Origin: Euphorbia lathyris
Taxonomy: Eukaryota > Streptophyta > Magnoliopsida > Malpighiales > Euphorbiaceae
Length of the DNA stretch: 64,000 nt
Direction of reading: 5' to 3'
Assembly: GCF_963576675.1 (NCBI RefSeq)
Contig: NC_088915.1
Span: 90,591,501 to 90,655,500, forward strand
Positions within the stretch are counted from its first letter, which is position 1, and each line of letters begins with the position of its first letter. The notes beneath the pieces are model-generated. The model was not told the DNA's origin. It searched no databases and saw only the letters and a list, made by a program, of their open reading frames with translations. The translations under genes and the position numbers were made by a program. Of the stretch, positions 1 through 10,339 are shown in pieces.

Positions 1-1
1 T

Positions 2-1453
2 TTCTTCTTGATCAGCATTAAGCTGGTCAGCTTGTTCTTGTTCTTTATCTGTACCCAACTCAGTATTAGTTAGGTCAGCAGCTTCTTCTTCACTAGCTGT
101 CTCCTCAGCGTCCTCAGCGTCATCCTGACTGCTTGCTTCTTCTTCTGCTTCCTGATCATCTTCTTTATCATCGCCATCTAACTCTTCCTCAACTTGTGCA
201 ATGAACTGATCATCTAGATGCACATCATCTTCTTGATGCTCAGCTTCAGTTCCTAGACACTGAGTGTAGTGAGAATCACCAGGAACGATGATGTCAGTGG
301 GGACAGCATCAATAGGGGTCAGCGTAGAAGACTTATGCTTCTTTTGAGGTTGCTCATCAGCATCTGTTCTTTCCTCTATTTCAGGCTCATCTTGCCCGTT
401 TCTCTTTTCAGCTGACTTAGGTCTCTCCTGACCTTTTTCAGCAGCTGACTTAGGCTTATTGGCCTGAGGCTCAGCCTTCTTTGAAGGAGTCCCAACAGCT
501 TTCCTCTTTCGGGTAGCTGGAGCCTTTGTCCTTGTGCCCTTCTTTGGGACAGTTGACTCTTCTTCAGCCTCATCAGCAATTTTCCCTTTCTTAATTGGCT
601 GATTGTACTTTAAAGCCCTCAGCGAAGCAGCAGTTATCTCAGATCCTCTAGCCTTAGTTTCTCCAAATAGATCAATTTGATGATCTAAGAGAATTCTGGT
701 GATGAGCGAACCCAGCCTGAGAGTTCCAGTGCTCCTTAAGAAACCAGCAATCAAGAATACTGGCATGTTGATCGGCTTGTATGTCAGCATATGCCATATG
801 AAGCATTGCTCAAAATTCGTTGCTGAGGTGGTGCAGTTGATCTTGGGATAAATGAAGTAGGTCAGCAGATAGTGAGCCATCTTTTGGTGCTGACCCATTG
901 AGGTATTGGAGATTTTCCCAGAGTGGCCAGCGGGCTTGCAGAAGGTGGTATCGTACCCAGTTCCTTCGTGATCCCCAGATCTCCTCAGTTTTGTTCCCTC
1001 ATTCTTTAACTTCAGCAGGTTAGCAAGATAGGTAGGGTTTATAAAGATTGTCTTTTCCTTTACCACAGTTACCAGATGGTCCTGGTTATCATTGGCAACT
1101 CGGAGGTTGTGGTAGAACTCCCTTACTAGGTCAGGGTAGGTGTGATCTCTAATGGAGAACAGCTCGGTCCAGCCGTTCTTCGATATCCATTCGCAGAAGG
1201 GTTGCTCAGTTTTTACGAAGGATTTTGAGACCCATCTAGAGAAGTCTATCTTACATTCTCTAACGTCTACGAAGACTTTGGTGTAGGTTCTGACCTTGGT
1301 CGGCTTTCCCTTAGATGAGGTGGCTTGGCCAGCTTTGCCTTTACTCGGCGTAGTGACCTTTGTAGTTTCAGGCGAAGTAGCTTGCCTTGAGGGTTCATCG
1401 GAACTGGTCTTAGGGTGACCGGCACCGGAGATGTTGACGGAAACCTTAGTCAT
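2..1453 (-). CDS. Extra ORF downstream of pol (env-like / plant transposon-protein type), 3' end outside the window
   Basis: From ATG at 1453 the minus strand is open for 484 codons without a stop to the window edge, while neighbouring gag and pol are broken. Residues 1-55 are Ser/Thr/Lys-rich. Residues about 56-260 form a conserved-looking globular region (VFVDVRECKIDFSRW, LVREFYHNLRV, YLLTYFIYP, INMPVFLIAGFL). Residues about 275-360 are Lys/Arg/Pro-rich, and the tail from about 390 is strongly acidic (Glu/Asp runs). The globular part recalls the plant families annotated as putative plant transposon protein or Sirevirus env-like ORF; this is recognition by pattern, not a search result. No signal peptide is visible and no convincing membrane segment apart from a short hydrophobic stretch (MPVFLIAGFL), so an envelope role is unproven. 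Confidence 0.7.
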   Translation of the reverse strand, partial: MTKVSVNISGAGHPKTSSDEPSRQATSPETTKVTTPSKGKAGQATSSKGKPTKVRTYTKVFVDVRECKIDFSRWVSKSFVKTEQPFCEWISKNGWTELFSIRDHTYPDLVREFYHNLRVANDNQDHLVTVVKEKTIFINPTYLANLLKLKNEGTKLRRSGDHEGTGYDTTFCKPAGHSGKISNTSMGQHQKMAHYLLTYFIYPKINCTTSATNFEQCFIWHMLTYKPINMPVFLIAGFLRSTGTLRLGSLITRILLDHQIDLFGETKARGSEITAASLRALKYNQPIKKGKIADEAEEESTVPKKGTRTKAPATRKRKAVGTPSKKAEPQANKPKSAAEKGQERPKSAEKRNGQDEPEIEERTDADEQPQKKHKSSTLTPIDAVPTDIIVPGDSHYTQCLGTEAEHQEDDVHLDDQFIAQVEEELDGDDKEDDQEAEEEASSQDDAEDAEETASEEEAADLTNTELGTDKEQEQADQLNADQEE

Positions 1454-1925
1454 AGTTTTAGAAAAAGTTTGGAAGCTTTGAGAGTTTTTAGAGAGAGAGA
1501 GAGTGCTTTGCCAGAGAATTCGGTAAGCGTAAAGAAAATAAAAAATGGGGATTTACCCATTATTTATAGCGGTGAAGAGTGGATCTTATCGAATCCATGT
1601 GTCAGTTTTGCCTTGGGATTGTCAACCGACAAAGATCCTGGCTTTTATGACACATTCGGCACATACGTTATCCTAGGTGGCTATTCGCGTGCTTTTGCAT
1701 TTAATGCAACGGATCTAACACTCAGCGTTTAGAATACTAAGCGTTTTATATTCCGAGTGGTCAGTAGTATATAAAAGGATGATTTCTCAGTTTGAGATTA
1801 CTACTCGGTGTGCACATTTACTCAGTATTGATATATATTTTGCATAACAATCACTCAGCATGCATTTGCATAAATCATTCAGCGTAGTAATTCACTCAGC
1901 ATAAATTTACATTTAGTACATGAAT
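1454..1925 (-). other. Region between RNase H and the downstream ORF, with promoter-like sequence
   Basis: No coding frame continues through this 472-bp stretch on the minus strand. It is rich in the pentamer TCAGC/GCTGA seen across the element. Close to the ORF it has a TATA box (1561-1568) and a CT dinucleotide tract (the GA run at 1491-1502 on the plus strand) typical of a plant 5' leader. Confidence 0.6.
1561..1568 (-). promoter_or_regulatory. TATA box upstream of the extra ORF
   Basis: The minus strand reads TATAAATA, 108 bases before the ATG at 1453. A CT repeat and CT-rich leader lie between them, the arrangement common in plant core promoters. It suggests that the ORF may have its own transcript instead of being made only from the genomic RNA. 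Confidence 0.5.
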
Positions 1926-3813
1926 TTACTGAAGAGGATTAAACATACCAATGGCTTCTCTCAGTATGCTGAACTGCTCACGAGCCAGTGGCTTTGTGAA
2001 GATATCCGCAAGCTGCTCATCCGTTGGGACGTAGGTCAGCTTTATCTCACCCTTCAGTACATGGTCTCTAATAAAGTGATGTCTTATGCTGACATGCTTC
2101 ATTCTGCTGTGTTGAATTGGGTTCTTTGATAGATCAATTGCACTTTTGTTGTCGCATTTGACCTCAATTGTCTTTGTTTGAACACCATAGTCTTCAAGCT
2201 ATTGCTTAATCCATAGGACTTGAGCAACACAGTGACCAGCAGTAATGTACTCAGCTTCAGTGGTAGACAAGGCTACTGACGCCTGCTTCTTGCTGAACCA
2301 GGATACAAGACAGCTTCCTAAGAAATGACATCCACCAGAGGTGCTTTTCCGTTCTAGCTTGTCTCGACCATAGTCAGCGTCAGTGTATCCAACGAGTGTA
2401 AAACCATGAGTGTTGGGATACCATAAACCTGCGTTCACTGAGCTTTGGAAATATCTAAGGATTCTTTTTACAGCTATGTAATGTGATTCCTTAGGGTTAG
2501 ATTGATATCTAGCATAGTAGCATACTGAGAATTGAATGTCCGGTCTACTTGCTGTTAAGTAAAGTAGAGAGCCTATCATACCTCGATATAATTTGCTGTC
2601 TATCGACTTACCATTCTCGTCAGCGCAGAGGACAGTATCAGTGCCCATAGGAGTGGATATTGGCTTGCAATTTTCAAGATCATATTTCTTCAATATCTCC
2701 TTGGCATATTTAGCTTGACTGATGAAGATGCCATTTTTCCCTTGTTTAATTTGAAGTCCAAGGAAGAAGTTGAGTTCTCCCATCATCGACATTTCAAACT
2801 CAGTCTGCATTTGCTTGCTAAATTCCTTGCACATTGACTCATTAGTAGCACCGAAAATAATATCATCAACGTATATTTGAGCCAACAGGGTATCTTTACC
2901 CTTTCTCTTAATGAATAAGGTTGTATCAGCTTTGCCCCTGACATAGTTTCTAGTCAGCAGAAAACTGGTCAGCCTCTCATACCAAGCACGTGGTACTTGC
3001 TTGAGGCCGTACAGAGCCTTTTTGAGTTTATAAACGTGGTTTGGGAATTTAGGATCCTCAAACCCTGGAGGTTGATTAACATAAACTTCCTCGTTTATAA
3101 CTCCATTAAGGAATGCACTCTTAACATCCATTTGAAACAGTTTAAAATTCATGTAAGATGCATATGCACATAAAATTCTAATAGCCTCTAGCCTTGCCAC
3201 TGGGGCAAAGGTCTCACCGTAGTCAATACCTTCTTGCTGACTGTAGCCCTGAGCTACAAGCCTTGCTTTGTTCCTGACTACGTTTCCTTGCTCATCCAGC
3301 TTGTTGCGGAAGACCCATCTTGTTCCAATGGTCTTCTGACTCCTTGGATGTGGCACTAGCTCCCATACATCGTTTCTTCTGAATTAGTCAAGTTCCTCTT
3401 GCATTGCACTCATCCAGAATTCATCTTCCTCAGCATCAGCGAAGTTCTTAGGTTCCTGAACTGAGATGAAGGCTACGTTGCTGAGGTATCTCCTGAGTTG
3501 GTTTCTTATCATCAGGGTATTCTCAGCGGAATCAAGGATTGCACTCTCTGAGTGCCCTCTTGGAATTCTTATCTCCTTTGGTAGATTTATGTCTTGTGCT
3601 GTCTGTGTTTCAACAATCTCTGCAGGTGAAGACTGGTCAGTGAAAACAATATTTGGTTCACTTTTACCTTTGGTCAGCCCATGAGGGAATGACTCAGCGG
3701 CTGTATCTTGATCAACGGGTACTGAGTGTGGATCATCCTCGGTAAGCGGTAGATATCTTCCTGCAGGGTTAGTTTCGTCGAACTCAACATGTACTGACTC
3801 TTCTAAAATTTGA
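1926..3813 (-). pseudogene. pol part 2: reverse transcriptase and RNase H
   Basis: The RT segment has [34 protein letters not shown] and the catalytic YVDD (2862-2873), followed by SRPDI. RNase H shows [18 protein letters not shown] and STTEAEY, and continues past a nonsense codon as CDNKSAIDLS and ADIFTKPL to a natural-looking TAA at 1926-1928. In-frame nonsense codons occur at about 3387 (TAA after EELD) and about 2199 (TAG after WIKQ). With the TGA at 3813 these look like C-to-T changes in Arg or Gln codons, an inference. The protein would copy element RNA into cDNA. Confidence 0.88.
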
Positions 3814-5053
3814 GTTCATTTATTAAAAACTCTGTATGCTTTGCTGTTTGTTGAGTAGCCTAAAAAGATAGCTTCATTAGCTTTTGAGTCAAATTTAGCT
3901 AGGCTATCTTTGGTGTTTAAAATAAAACATTTACAGCCAAAGGCACGAAAGTATCCAATGTTGGGCTTTCGTCCTTTCCAAAGCTCGTTGGGGGTTTTCT
4001 TTAGTATAGGTCTAACAAGAGCCCTATAAGAATATAGCACGCTGTGTTAACAGCTTCTCCCCAAAAGTACTTTGGAAGCCTATGCTCACTCAGCATTGTC
4101 CTGGCTATTTCAACCAAGGTTCTGTTCTTCCTTTCAACAACCCCATTCTGTTGAGGCGTCCTAGGAGCAGAAAAATTATGGTCAATGCCGCTGGCTTCAC
4201 AGAATTCAACAAACTGTTGTTTTTTGAATTCTCCACCATTATCACTTCGGATGTGAGCCAGTTTTAGGTCTTTATCATTTTCAAGTTTTCTAACCAAATT
4301 TGAAAATGTCTCAAAGGTCTCATCCTTGCTACTCAGCAAGATGACCCAAGTGTACCGAGAGAAGTCATCTACAATGACCAAGGAAAATCTTCTTCCACCC
4401 AGACTCAGCGACTGGACTGGACCGAAGAGATCCAAGTGTAGTAATTCTAACGGACGCTTAGTTGAGACAATGTTTTTGCTATGAAAAGATTGTTTGGTTT
4501 GTTTTCCAGCTTGGCAAGCGTGGCATAGTTGATCTTTTTCAAATCTAAGTTCAGGCAGTCCTTCAACCAATTGCTTTCTTGCTAATTTGGCCAGGAGGTC
4601 CATGCTTACATGACCAAGTCTCATGTGCCATAGCCAGGAATTTTCTTCCTTTGAAACTAAGCATATAGTTTTTGAAAACTTTTTCTCTAAGTCTAGCATA
4701 AAGACATTATCAATCCGAGGGGCAGTTAAAATTAACTCATTTGTTTTTTCCTCGTATATTTTACATCCAGTAGCATCAAATATAACTTTTCTCCCATTGT
4801 CACATAGCTGAGCTATGCTGAGTAAGTTATATTTGAGTCCGCTGACTAGGGAGACTGACTCAATAGTAGGATTACCTCCGATGGTTCCTGACCCTACTAT
4901 CTTACCCTTTTTGTTGTCTCCAAAACTTACGCTCCCTCCTCGTTTACGCTCAAATGTGACGAACTGCGTTTCATCACCAGTCATATGCCTCGAGCATGCG
5001 CTGTCAATATACCACATCTTTGACTTCTCAGCACATCTCAGGCTTACCTGCAT
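3814..5053 (-). pseudogene. pol part 1: aspartic protease, GAG-pre-integrase and integrase
   Basis: The protease motif is WYIDSACSRHMTG near 4997-5013, with A where most copia elements have G in DSG. A GAG-pre-integrase zinc region follows (WLWHMRLGH ... CHACQAGKQ). The integrase core shows the catalytic triad as LHLDLFGPV, IRSDNGGEF and GVVERKNRT. The frame shifts near 4035 (the 4001-5053 frame ends after NTACYILI and resumes in another frame to 3816), and an in-frame TGA follows YRVFNK at 3813-3815. The frame also changes between gag and protease near 5055-5065. Function would be polyprotein cleavage and cDNA integration. As it stands this is a decayed copy. Confidence 0.87.
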
Positions 5054-5058
5054 TGTAA

Positions 5059-6801
5059 CTAGTTACTTTTAGGTACCCAATTCTTTTTGGGTCCTTGCTT
5101 GTTAGGTTCAACAGGTAAAGCATCATATTTTATTTTATGGCGGCATACTTGGACAGTATGGCCATTCTTTCCACAGAAGTCACAGCTGACCTTCCGTTTA
5201 GGATTTCTCACTGACTGGTCAGCACCCCAGTGCTGAGCGTGCCAGCACACCTTTGTGGTGTGTCCTTTCTTCCCACAGAAGTCACACTGGACATTCCGCT
5301 GGGGATTCCATCTCTGCTGGCCAGTACTTCGGTACTGAGCATTCAGAGGAATATTTCTTTTGTTTTGAACCTTTAGTTGGTTCTGGATATTTGTGACGTC
5401 CTTTCTCAGTTTCTTTGAATCTGATTGGACTTCAGAGACAGACTTATGTATGATCTCCATGTTATCATGCAAAGTTGAGTTGTCCTAAAGAAGGAATTTG
5501 AGGTCACTTAGCTTGACCTCTTCAACCTCGTCACAGCGCCTGCTGAGTGCTCTAATTTTCTTATTACACTTTTTTTGACAAGTGTATAGAGGTCACTCAG
5601 GGCATTACCCATTTTGTTTCTGAGCTGGGGAAGTGATATTACCTCATTTGATTGCTCCTCATCGTCAGATGCCGTGGAGGGGTCAGCATGCTCAGAGACG
5701 CACGGCTCAGCAAGTTCGTCAGCCATGAAGCATATCTTTGCTGACTCGGTGGCCTCAGCTTCTGTTGATGAAGACTCATCACTGTCGCTCCATGTTGCCA
5801 CCATTGCCTTTTTGCCGTTCTTCTTTTCTTTCCTCAGCGTGGGGCAGCTTGACTTGATGTGGCCAGTTTGATGGTATTCAAAGCATGTAATGGGCTTTGA
5901 GTTGTCCTTCTTGTATTTGCTGTCGCTGGACTCAGCTTTATACTTATCAAACTTTCTGTAAGGCTTCTTAGAATATTTGTCATTCTTTCTGAACAGCCTT
6001 TTCATCTTCCTTGTGAACATAGCCATCTCCTCATCATCTGTTGAGCTCCCATCAGTGGAGTCAGCTTTCATGACAAGAGATTTTTGCTTCTTGTCTTCAG
6101 ACTTTTCCTTCACCTCGAAATTCTTCATCGAGATCTCATGGGTCAGCAGCGAGCCGATGATTTCATCATATTTGTAGGTGGTTAAGTCCTGAGCTTCCTC
6201 AACAGCGGTCTTCTTTGCTTGCCAGTCTTTGGGAAGGCTCCTGAGTATCTTCTTGACTTGTTCTTCCTCAGTGAAGATCTTCCCAAGTCTCTTGAGCTCA
6301 TTGATGATGTTGGTAAACCTTGTATTCATGTCAGATATTCCCTCATCATTGTTCATTTCGAACAGCTCGTACAATCTCATTTGCTGGTTCACCTTGGACT
6401 CCTTTACTTTATTGGTTCCTTCGTAGGTGAGCTCCAGCTTCTTCCAGATCTCTTGCGCCGACTCACAACCTGAGATTTTATTATATTCTGCAGCATCGAG
6501 CGCACAGTGAAGCATGTTTATAGCTGAAGCATGATTTTGTAGCTTTTTGAGATCATTCTGTCCATTTGGCCTCAGCTTTAACAACTGTTTGGCCAGCCAC
6601 AACTTCGACAGGTACAAATGGACCTTGGACTATGGATAGCCAGACACTCATATTTGTAGCCTGAATGAAATTTTTCATCCTATTCTTCCAGAAGGTATAG
6701 TTAGACCCGAAGAATAGGGGAGGCCGAGTAATGGACAACCCCTCAGGTAAGATCTGAGTTGTTTGGTTTCCTGGAAGAAACCGAGTGCTGTTTTCGCCCA
6801 T
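5059..6801 (-). pseudogene. gag (capsid/nucleocapsid) pseudogene of the Sirevirus-type element
   Basis: Starts MGENSTRF at 6801, 49 bases after the PBS. The N-terminal region resembles the DUF4219/UBN2 gag domains of plant copia elements (motifs such as FWKNRMKNF and IWKKLELTYEGT). The reading frame shifts near 6556, again in a run of seven A (5570-5576), and meets a TAG at 5485-5487. The first zinc knuckle, at about 5870, has lost its second cysteine (CFEYHQTGH...C). Two further knuckles in the downstream piece (5472-5059), CDFCGKKGHTTKVC and CDFCGKNGHTVQVC, keep all CCHC residues. Gag packages element RNA into virus-like particles. This copy could not make a full-length product. Confidence 0.85.
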
Positions 6802-6849
6802 AGTGGGGATCAGCTCAAGGTGGTTAAACCTTTTACAGTGAGCTTTTAA

Positions 6850-6861
6850 GCTCTGATTCCA
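6850..6861 (-). other. Primer-binding site (initiator tRNA-Met type)
   Basis: The minus strand reads TGGAATCAGAGC two bases after the LTR end. The plant copia consensus is TGGTATCAGAGC, complementary to the 3' end of initiator tRNA-Met; one base differs here. Position and sequence fix the LTR/internal boundary. Confidence 0.8.
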
Positions 6862-6863
6862 CT

Positions 6864-8198
6864 TGTTGGTCCCTTATAACGTTACAAGTATAGTTCCAAG
6901 GGGGGGGGGTTAGGAACTATTTAAAAATTTTAAGTTAGGGAAGACTTCTTTTTCTTGAGAAAAAGGTTTTAACAGCGGCGCTGAGTGAATAGCAAGATAC
7001 TGGCTTAGTCAACTGGTGACTAGGTCAGTTTCTTTACTTGAGTCAGGAGATAACACTTAGAGTCTATTCCTGAGCTCAGATATTCAATGCGCACAACTCA
7101 GCTTGACCTCTTTACTTGGTCAGTTTTTGTTTAAGCAAGCAATAAATATATAAAGGAGTTTAAAGTTAGAAATATGTTACTCAGCATATTTATCCAGGTT
7201 CGGCCTCCAAGCCTACGTCCTGTCCCCGGAACATGTTCCGAGATTTCGAATTCTCTACTGAGCTTTTTAACGGTAGAGCATCAAACCTTTTACAATCTTA
7301 GCAACTGAGTATAACAAGAGTACCTTCCTCTATACCTCTACTCAATCCTAATCTCTCGCTGAGTACTATAACCGAGTACTCAGCCTCTCATTTCTAATCT
7401 CTAGAAATGATAAGTGTTTGTCCTAAACAACGATTGCTAAGATACCTTAGATGATTGGATAATCACTCTAGACTTTTACACAAAAGATATGAAATTTAGT
7501 GTAAGATTCCTTTGCTTTTTCTTGCAGAACTTTGCGTAGAAATTTGGTCAGCGTAATGGCTTGATCAAGTTCTGTATTGAATGAAGCAACTGAGGGGCTC
7601 TATTTATAGAGACGTCTGAGGCATCAGTCATTTCGAATTTCGAAATAACCGTTGGAGGGAAACGGCTTCCTATCGTTGTCATCCTGTCTTGTTCAGAGCT
7701 CTTGGCCAATCAGATTTGAGTATCTTCTGTCCTCGGTCAGCTTTTGGTTAGCTTGGCAGAATGTCTCTCCATTTATGGTAAGGTCAACTAGACAACATTC
7801 TGTGTCTTCTGAACTTTACCCAAAGTGGAAACACTTTGTCTGGAAGTTGTTCTTGCTCAGCTGCTATCTTGTACTCTTTGTCGAATCAACTCAGCAGCTT
7901 CGTCCCGAAGTTGTTCCACGAAGGTCTTCTAGATCCTTCTTCCGCTGAGCTGCGTTTTGTACACAATGACAGCGTTTTGACATACGCGGGCCGAGTTGCC
8001 TTAAACTGTTTGACTTGGGCTTTTGACTTCCGTATTGGGCCTTTTAATCTTTGTGTCTTATAAACAATTTAACTCAACATTGAACAAACACATTAGTAGA
8101 ATAAATCAAAGCATTTAAACTTAGTGTGTTTAGAATATTTTTTAATTACACTTAAACAATTTTGTCAAATCAAAATTATGTGGAAAGGTCTTTCAACA
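6864..8198 (-). repeat. 5' LTR of the Sirevirus-type element
   Basis: On the minus strand the LTR begins TGTTGAAAGACC at 8198 and ends GGGACCAACA at 6864, giving the TGTTG...CAACA ends expected of a copia LTR. Two bases separate it from a tRNA-type primer-binding site. Length is 1335 bp, in the long range usual for Sireviruses. It contains a TATA box (7600-7608) and a run of ten G on the plus strand near 6900-6909. The partner LTR is not in the window, so its exact ends rest on terminal motifs, PBS adjacency and the array junction. Confidence 0.85.
7600..7608 (-). promoter_or_regulatory. TATA box of the 5' LTR promoter
   Basis: The minus strand reads TATAAATAG inside the 5' LTR, about 740 bp before its internal end. 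This is the best TATA match in the LTR and lies where the U3/R boundary would be expected. Transcription start is not otherwise determined. Confidence 0.55.
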
Positions 8199-8380
8199 AA
8201 TGGATCTTGTAGTCTTCTGATAAAAAGAAAAAAATAAATCATCACATATAAATTTTTTGAAAACTTGATTATCTCCTCGGCATTCTGGTTTCGGTATAAT
8301 TTTCCCTCTTTTTTGCTTTTGAATCATTATCTTTCCCTCTCCTGGATAGTACACAAATCTCCATATATAATCTCCTTTTC
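8199..8380. repeat. Array unit 0, right remnant (end of half B)
   Basis: Array sequence starts directly after the Sirevirus LTR with AATGGATCTTG and runs to palindrome axis A. The rest of this unit is presumably on the far side of the element, outside the window. Confidence 0.85.
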
Positions 8381-8429
8381 TAAACCGGTAATACTTGCAA
8401 GTATATGCAAGTATTACCGGTTTAGAAAA
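8376..8429. repeat. Axis A palindrome (representative of all units)
   Basis: Two perfectly complementary 24-base arms (8376-8399 and 8406-8429) flank the 6-base spacer AGTATA; the core of each arm is CCGGTAATACTTGCA or its complement. This is where half B of one unit meets half A of the next, and beyond it the imperfect complementarity continues through both halves. It recurs once per unit (10317, 12252, 14203, 16139 and so on), with point changes in some units such as 20028 and 54345. It could extrude as a hairpin or seed a double-stranded RNA. Confidence 0.9.
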
Positions 8430-10316
8430 AAAGATGGTATATAGGGATTTGAGTATTATCCGGGAAATGGAACAATAATGACTCAAAATCAAAAAATATG
8501 GCAAATTCTGTCTAAGCCAGAATGCGAAGGAGGTTATTAAGTTTTCAAAATTTTTATTTCTAATATTTCATAAAACTTATTTTGATTTATTTTTTTCTCT
8601 AGTTGAAAAGACTACGCATGCATCATCCATCCAACAATCAACGACTTCGAGGCTCGTTTGAGACTCGCTCGGTGGAGGTACATCCCACTTGGGAGACTCT
8701 GAGGCTATCCATCTAACATAGTATTGACATGTGTCCGTTTGGGGATATAGTTTTTGATTGTTTTTGTGTCAAGGCACGGGAATACGATATTCCTCAAGAT
8801 CTGATAGGAGTCACTACCGCTGCCGAATATCTATATAGGCCTCGAGGTGCGCCAGAACAGTTTAAATTTTCTCACAAGGTATATATAAAATTTGTTTTTT
8901 TAAGTAATAAAAATTAGTAATTCAATGTTATTTCTAAATTCTTCCAAAAAGATTAAAATGCTTCAAGGGATTTATGATTACTTATAACAATGTTCTGTTT
9001 TTATAGGAATCGGTTACACACAGGTTGACCGATGTTCGCACGATTGCAGGTGAAAATTCTGAAAAACTCACCGAATATGAATTGGAATCTATGTGCGAAG
9101 AGTTAAAGAGAGATGAACCATTTGTTAGGGTGGTTCACTCAAAGAACAAGACATAAAAGAGAGTTATTCATACCGTGACTATCAACGGTTTTAAAAAGTG
9201 GAGGAGTAAGCGAATAAAAAAAAACTGAAAAGCTATTGCGAGTTCCTTGATAGTAATTGGGAAAAGGTCAAATTCGGTCGTATTGCCGTCAATACACTAA
9301 CTCATTGAACTGTCAATCATGTAAATGATTGATTATGGTTACCAGTACTATTTGATGCTAAGTACGATTAAAACTTATTATTGACGTAGAAAGGGAAGTG
9401 AATGAGAGCGAGGTGTAGGCAATACGGTCGAATCCGAACCTTCCCCCATTTGGACCGCTACTATCAAGGAACTCCCAATAGACTTTCGGTTTTTTGATTT
9501 GCTTGCTCCTCCATTTTTGAAAACCGGTGAGAGTTACGGTATGGATAACTCTCTTTCCTTCATGTCTTAATTTGTAACCTTGATTTTTGTGTACAAAGAG
9601 GGGTTTTATCTCTATGAGTTGTTCTTTGAGTGAACCACCCTACAAATGGTTCACCCCTCTTTAACTCTTCACAGAGATTCCAATTCACCTTCAGCGAACT
9701 TTTCATAATTTTCATCTGCAATCTTACGAACATCGATCAACCTGTGTGTAACCGATTCTTATAAAAACAGCATATTGATTTAGGTAATCATAAATTCTTT
9801 AAAGCGTCTTATTCTTTTCAAAAGAATTCGGAAATAACATTGAAGGACGAATTTTTATTCACTTTAAAAAAAACAAATTCTACACTTACCAAGTGAGCTA
9901 ATTCAAACGGTTCTGGCGCACCTCGAGTCATGTATGATTATTCGACAGCTGTGATGACTCCTATCAGATCTTAGTGAATATCATATTGCTCGTACGTTGG
10001 CCCAAGAAAATCGGAAAATGCATCCCAAAACGACAGAAATCAATACCATGTTAGTTGTATAGCCCTTAAGTCTCCCGATTAAGATTCACCTCCTACCGAG
10101 CGAGTCTCAAATGAGCCTCGAAGGCGTTGATTGCTGAATGGATCCTGTAGTCTTCTGATAAAAAGAAAAAAAAATCATCACATATAAATTTTTTGAAAAC
10201 TTGATTATCTCCTCGGCATTCTGGTTTCGGTATAATTTGTCCTATTTTTTGCTTTTAAATCATTATCTTTCCCTCTCCCGGATAGTACACAAATCTCCAT
10301 ATATAATCTCCTTTTC
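8381..10316. repeat. Array unit 1 (1936 bp)
   Basis: A complete unit, almost the same as unit 2. The plus frame at 8729-8917 (half A exon 2 into intron 2) is open. Half B homology begins after the loop at about 9311-9393. Confidence 0.9.
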
Positions 10317-10339
10317 TAAACCGGTAATACTTGCAAGTA

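Larger units (their letters stand above)
1..8198 (-). mobile_element. Sirevirus-type Ty1/copia retrotransposon, 3' part outside the window
   Basis: Read on the minus strand the order is 5' LTR (8198-6864), primer-binding site, gag, protease, integrase, reverse transcriptase, RNase H (to 1926) and then an extra ORF (1453 to the window edge). Integrase before RT is the Ty1/copia order. An additional ORF after RNase H, a long LTR and the RT context [11 protein letters not shown] are typical of plant Sireviruses. The right LTR edge abuts array sequence at 8199 with the LTR ending CA, so the element sits inside the satellite array. The 3' LTR and left target duplication lie beyond base 1. Gag and pol carry several frameshifts and nonsense codons, so the copy is not autonomous. 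Confidence 0.9.

Noticed and set aside
1415..1732. Plus-strand 105-codon frame opposite the start of the extra ORF
   Set aside because: It is a shadow of the promoter and start of the minus-strand ORF, which is far longer.
6898..6910. Run of ten G as a quadruplex or regulatory element
   Set aside because: A single homopolymer with no further G tracts nearby cannot be assigned a function; noted only as an LTR landmark.
7652..8063. Two plus-strand frames within the Sirevirus LTR
   Set aside because: They lie antisense in an LTR with no recognisable domain; chance frames.
8193..8504. Recurring minus-strand frames of 60-116 codons beginning MPYFLIL, once per array unit
   Set aside because: They read through the axis A palindrome from antisense of half A into half B. 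Their recurrence follows from the tandem repeat, and they differ in length and have broken frames between units.
8729..8917. Plus-strand 62-64 codon frames (MCPFGDIV or MTCVRLGI) as independent small genes
   Set aside because: They read from exon 2 straight into intron 2 sequence and are frameshifted in many units. Treated as part of the gene-fragment remnant.
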